The notes under the pieces are model-generated. The model was not told the DNA's origin and did not search any database. It was given only the letters and a program-made list of their open reading frames with translations. Source: Gammaproteobacteria bacterium (GTDB taxonomy: Bacteria; Pseudomonadota; Gammaproteobacteria; S012-40). Taken from it: a DNA stretch of 6,513 nucleotides. The stretch spans positions 1-6,513 of the forward strand of contig JALSHN010000021.1 of the NCBI GenBank assembly GCA_026982215.1, read 5' to 3'. A program made the position numbers and the translations under genes. Positions 5,956-6,513 of the stretch are shown here, one piece after another; positions within the stretch are counted from its first letter, which is position 1; the number at the start of each line of letters is the position of its first letter.

Positions 5956-6513
5956 ATGACACTCCCCGCTCACCTTTATACCGCGGCGCAAAGCCGTGCT
6001 CTCGATCAGGCGGCCATGGCCGCCGGCATCCCGGGGATCCAGCTCATGGAACGGGCCGGTGAGGCGGTGCTGCGTCTCGCCGTACGGTACTGGCCCGGGG
6101 CAGAACGGCCATTGGTGATCTGTGGTACCGGCAACAACGGTGGCGACGGCTTCGTTTTCGCCCGCCGCGCTCGGGAGTTGGGGCTGCGGCCACGGGTGTG
6201 GCTGGTGGGGAAGACCGCGCGGATCCGGGGCGATGCCCGCCAGGCGTGGGAGCGGTTGCGTCGCACTGACGTCCCGGTGGAGAGCTATGTCCCCGGGATG
6301 TGCCCCGAGGGCGATTATTTGGTGGATGCCTTGTTCGGTACCGGTCTGGAGCGTCCACTGACCGGCCCCTGGGCGGCGGTGGTGACTGCCATGAACGACA
6401 GCGCCCTGCCGGTGTTGGCGGTTGATCTGCCCTCGGGGGTGCATGCCGACAGCGGCGCCGTGCTGGGCTGTGCCGTGCGGGCCCAGGCCACCATGACCTT
6501 CATCGGCCTCAAA
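5956..6513 (+). CDS. nnr: NAD(P)HX epimerase / dehydratase, N-terminal part (runs off window)
   Basis: The first 186 codons are visible and there is no stop before the window edge. The fragment is the YjeF_N-type epimerase domain, which interconverts R and S forms of hydrated NAD(P)H; in bacteria it is usually fused to an ADP-dependent dehydratase domain that regenerates NAD(P)H. Visible motifs are the N-terminal helix with LYTAAQSRALDQAAMAAGIPG (7-27) and LMERAG (30-35). The nucleotide- and potassium-binding loop GTGNNGGDGFVFAR covers 57-70. VDALFGTGL (123-131) and VDLPSGVHADSG (156-167), with D157 as the conserved acidic residue, follow. ATG 5956 is supported by GAGGT at 5948-5952. It is divergent from queG with an 81-nt gap, as in E. 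coli (formerly yjeF), where tsaE, amiB and mutL follow downstream. Whether the dehydratase domain is present cannot be seen here. Confidence 0.96.
   Translation, partial: MTLPAHLYTAAQSRALDQAAMAAGIPGIQLMERAGEAVLRLAVRYWPGAERPLVICGTGNNGGDGFVFARRARELGLRPRVWLVGKTARIRGDARQAWERLRRTDVPVESYVPGMCPEGDYLVDALFGTGLERPLTGPWAAVVTAMNDSALPVLAVDLPSGVHADSGAVLGCAVRAQATMTFIGLK

Noticed and set aside
5875..6444. Upstream extension of the queG reading frame
   Set aside because: The frame stays open because it runs antisense to nnr. QueG similarity starts at the residues right after ATG 5874, and the extension matches no family.

Overview
The window is GC-rich bacterial DNA, densely coding, with seven genes and no mobile element, CRISPR array or RNA gene that I can see. 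It suggests a gammaproteobacterium. The orn / queG / nnr neighbourhood is the one found in Escherichia coli and relatives, and the respiratory genes are of the bacterial 14-subunit nuo type. I cannot name a genus.

Left part (1-3348): the distal end of a complex I (NADH:quinone oxidoreductase) operon, with the 3' end of nuoL, then complete nuoM and nuoN. These are the three antiporter-like membrane subunits, here in the order expected for the end of a nuo operon. A strong rho-independent terminator (3377-3402) follows nuoN.

Middle (3407-4800): a two-gene unit. An HDOD-domain protein overlaps orn (oligoribonuclease) by 4 nt (ATGA). The HDOD start codon lies only 4 nt beyond the T-run of the nuo terminator, and its only visible Shine-Dalgarno-like sequence is inside the terminator stem. 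Expression of this pair is therefore a real question.

Right part (4789-6513): queG (epoxyqueuosine reductase, tRNA queuosine synthesis) lies on the minus strand. Its 3' end overlaps the 3' end of orn tail-to-tail by 12 nt. It is transcribed divergently from nnr (NAD(P)HX repair), which runs off the right edge without a stop. The 81-nt gap between queG and nnr holds a good sigma70-type promoter for nnr and a perfect 11-bp tandem direct repeat.

Working together: NuoL/M/N are the proton-pumping arm of complex I. Orn clears 2-5 nt RNAs, including pGpG from cyclic-di-GMP breakdown. QueG finishes queuosine in tRNA. Nnr repairs damaged NAD(P)H, the same cofactor class that complex I oxidises. Overall this is housekeeping DNA. 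The points worth a second look are the nuoN-HDOD junction, the HDOD-orn coupling and the repeat between queG and nnr. I found no evidence of a previously undescribed system.
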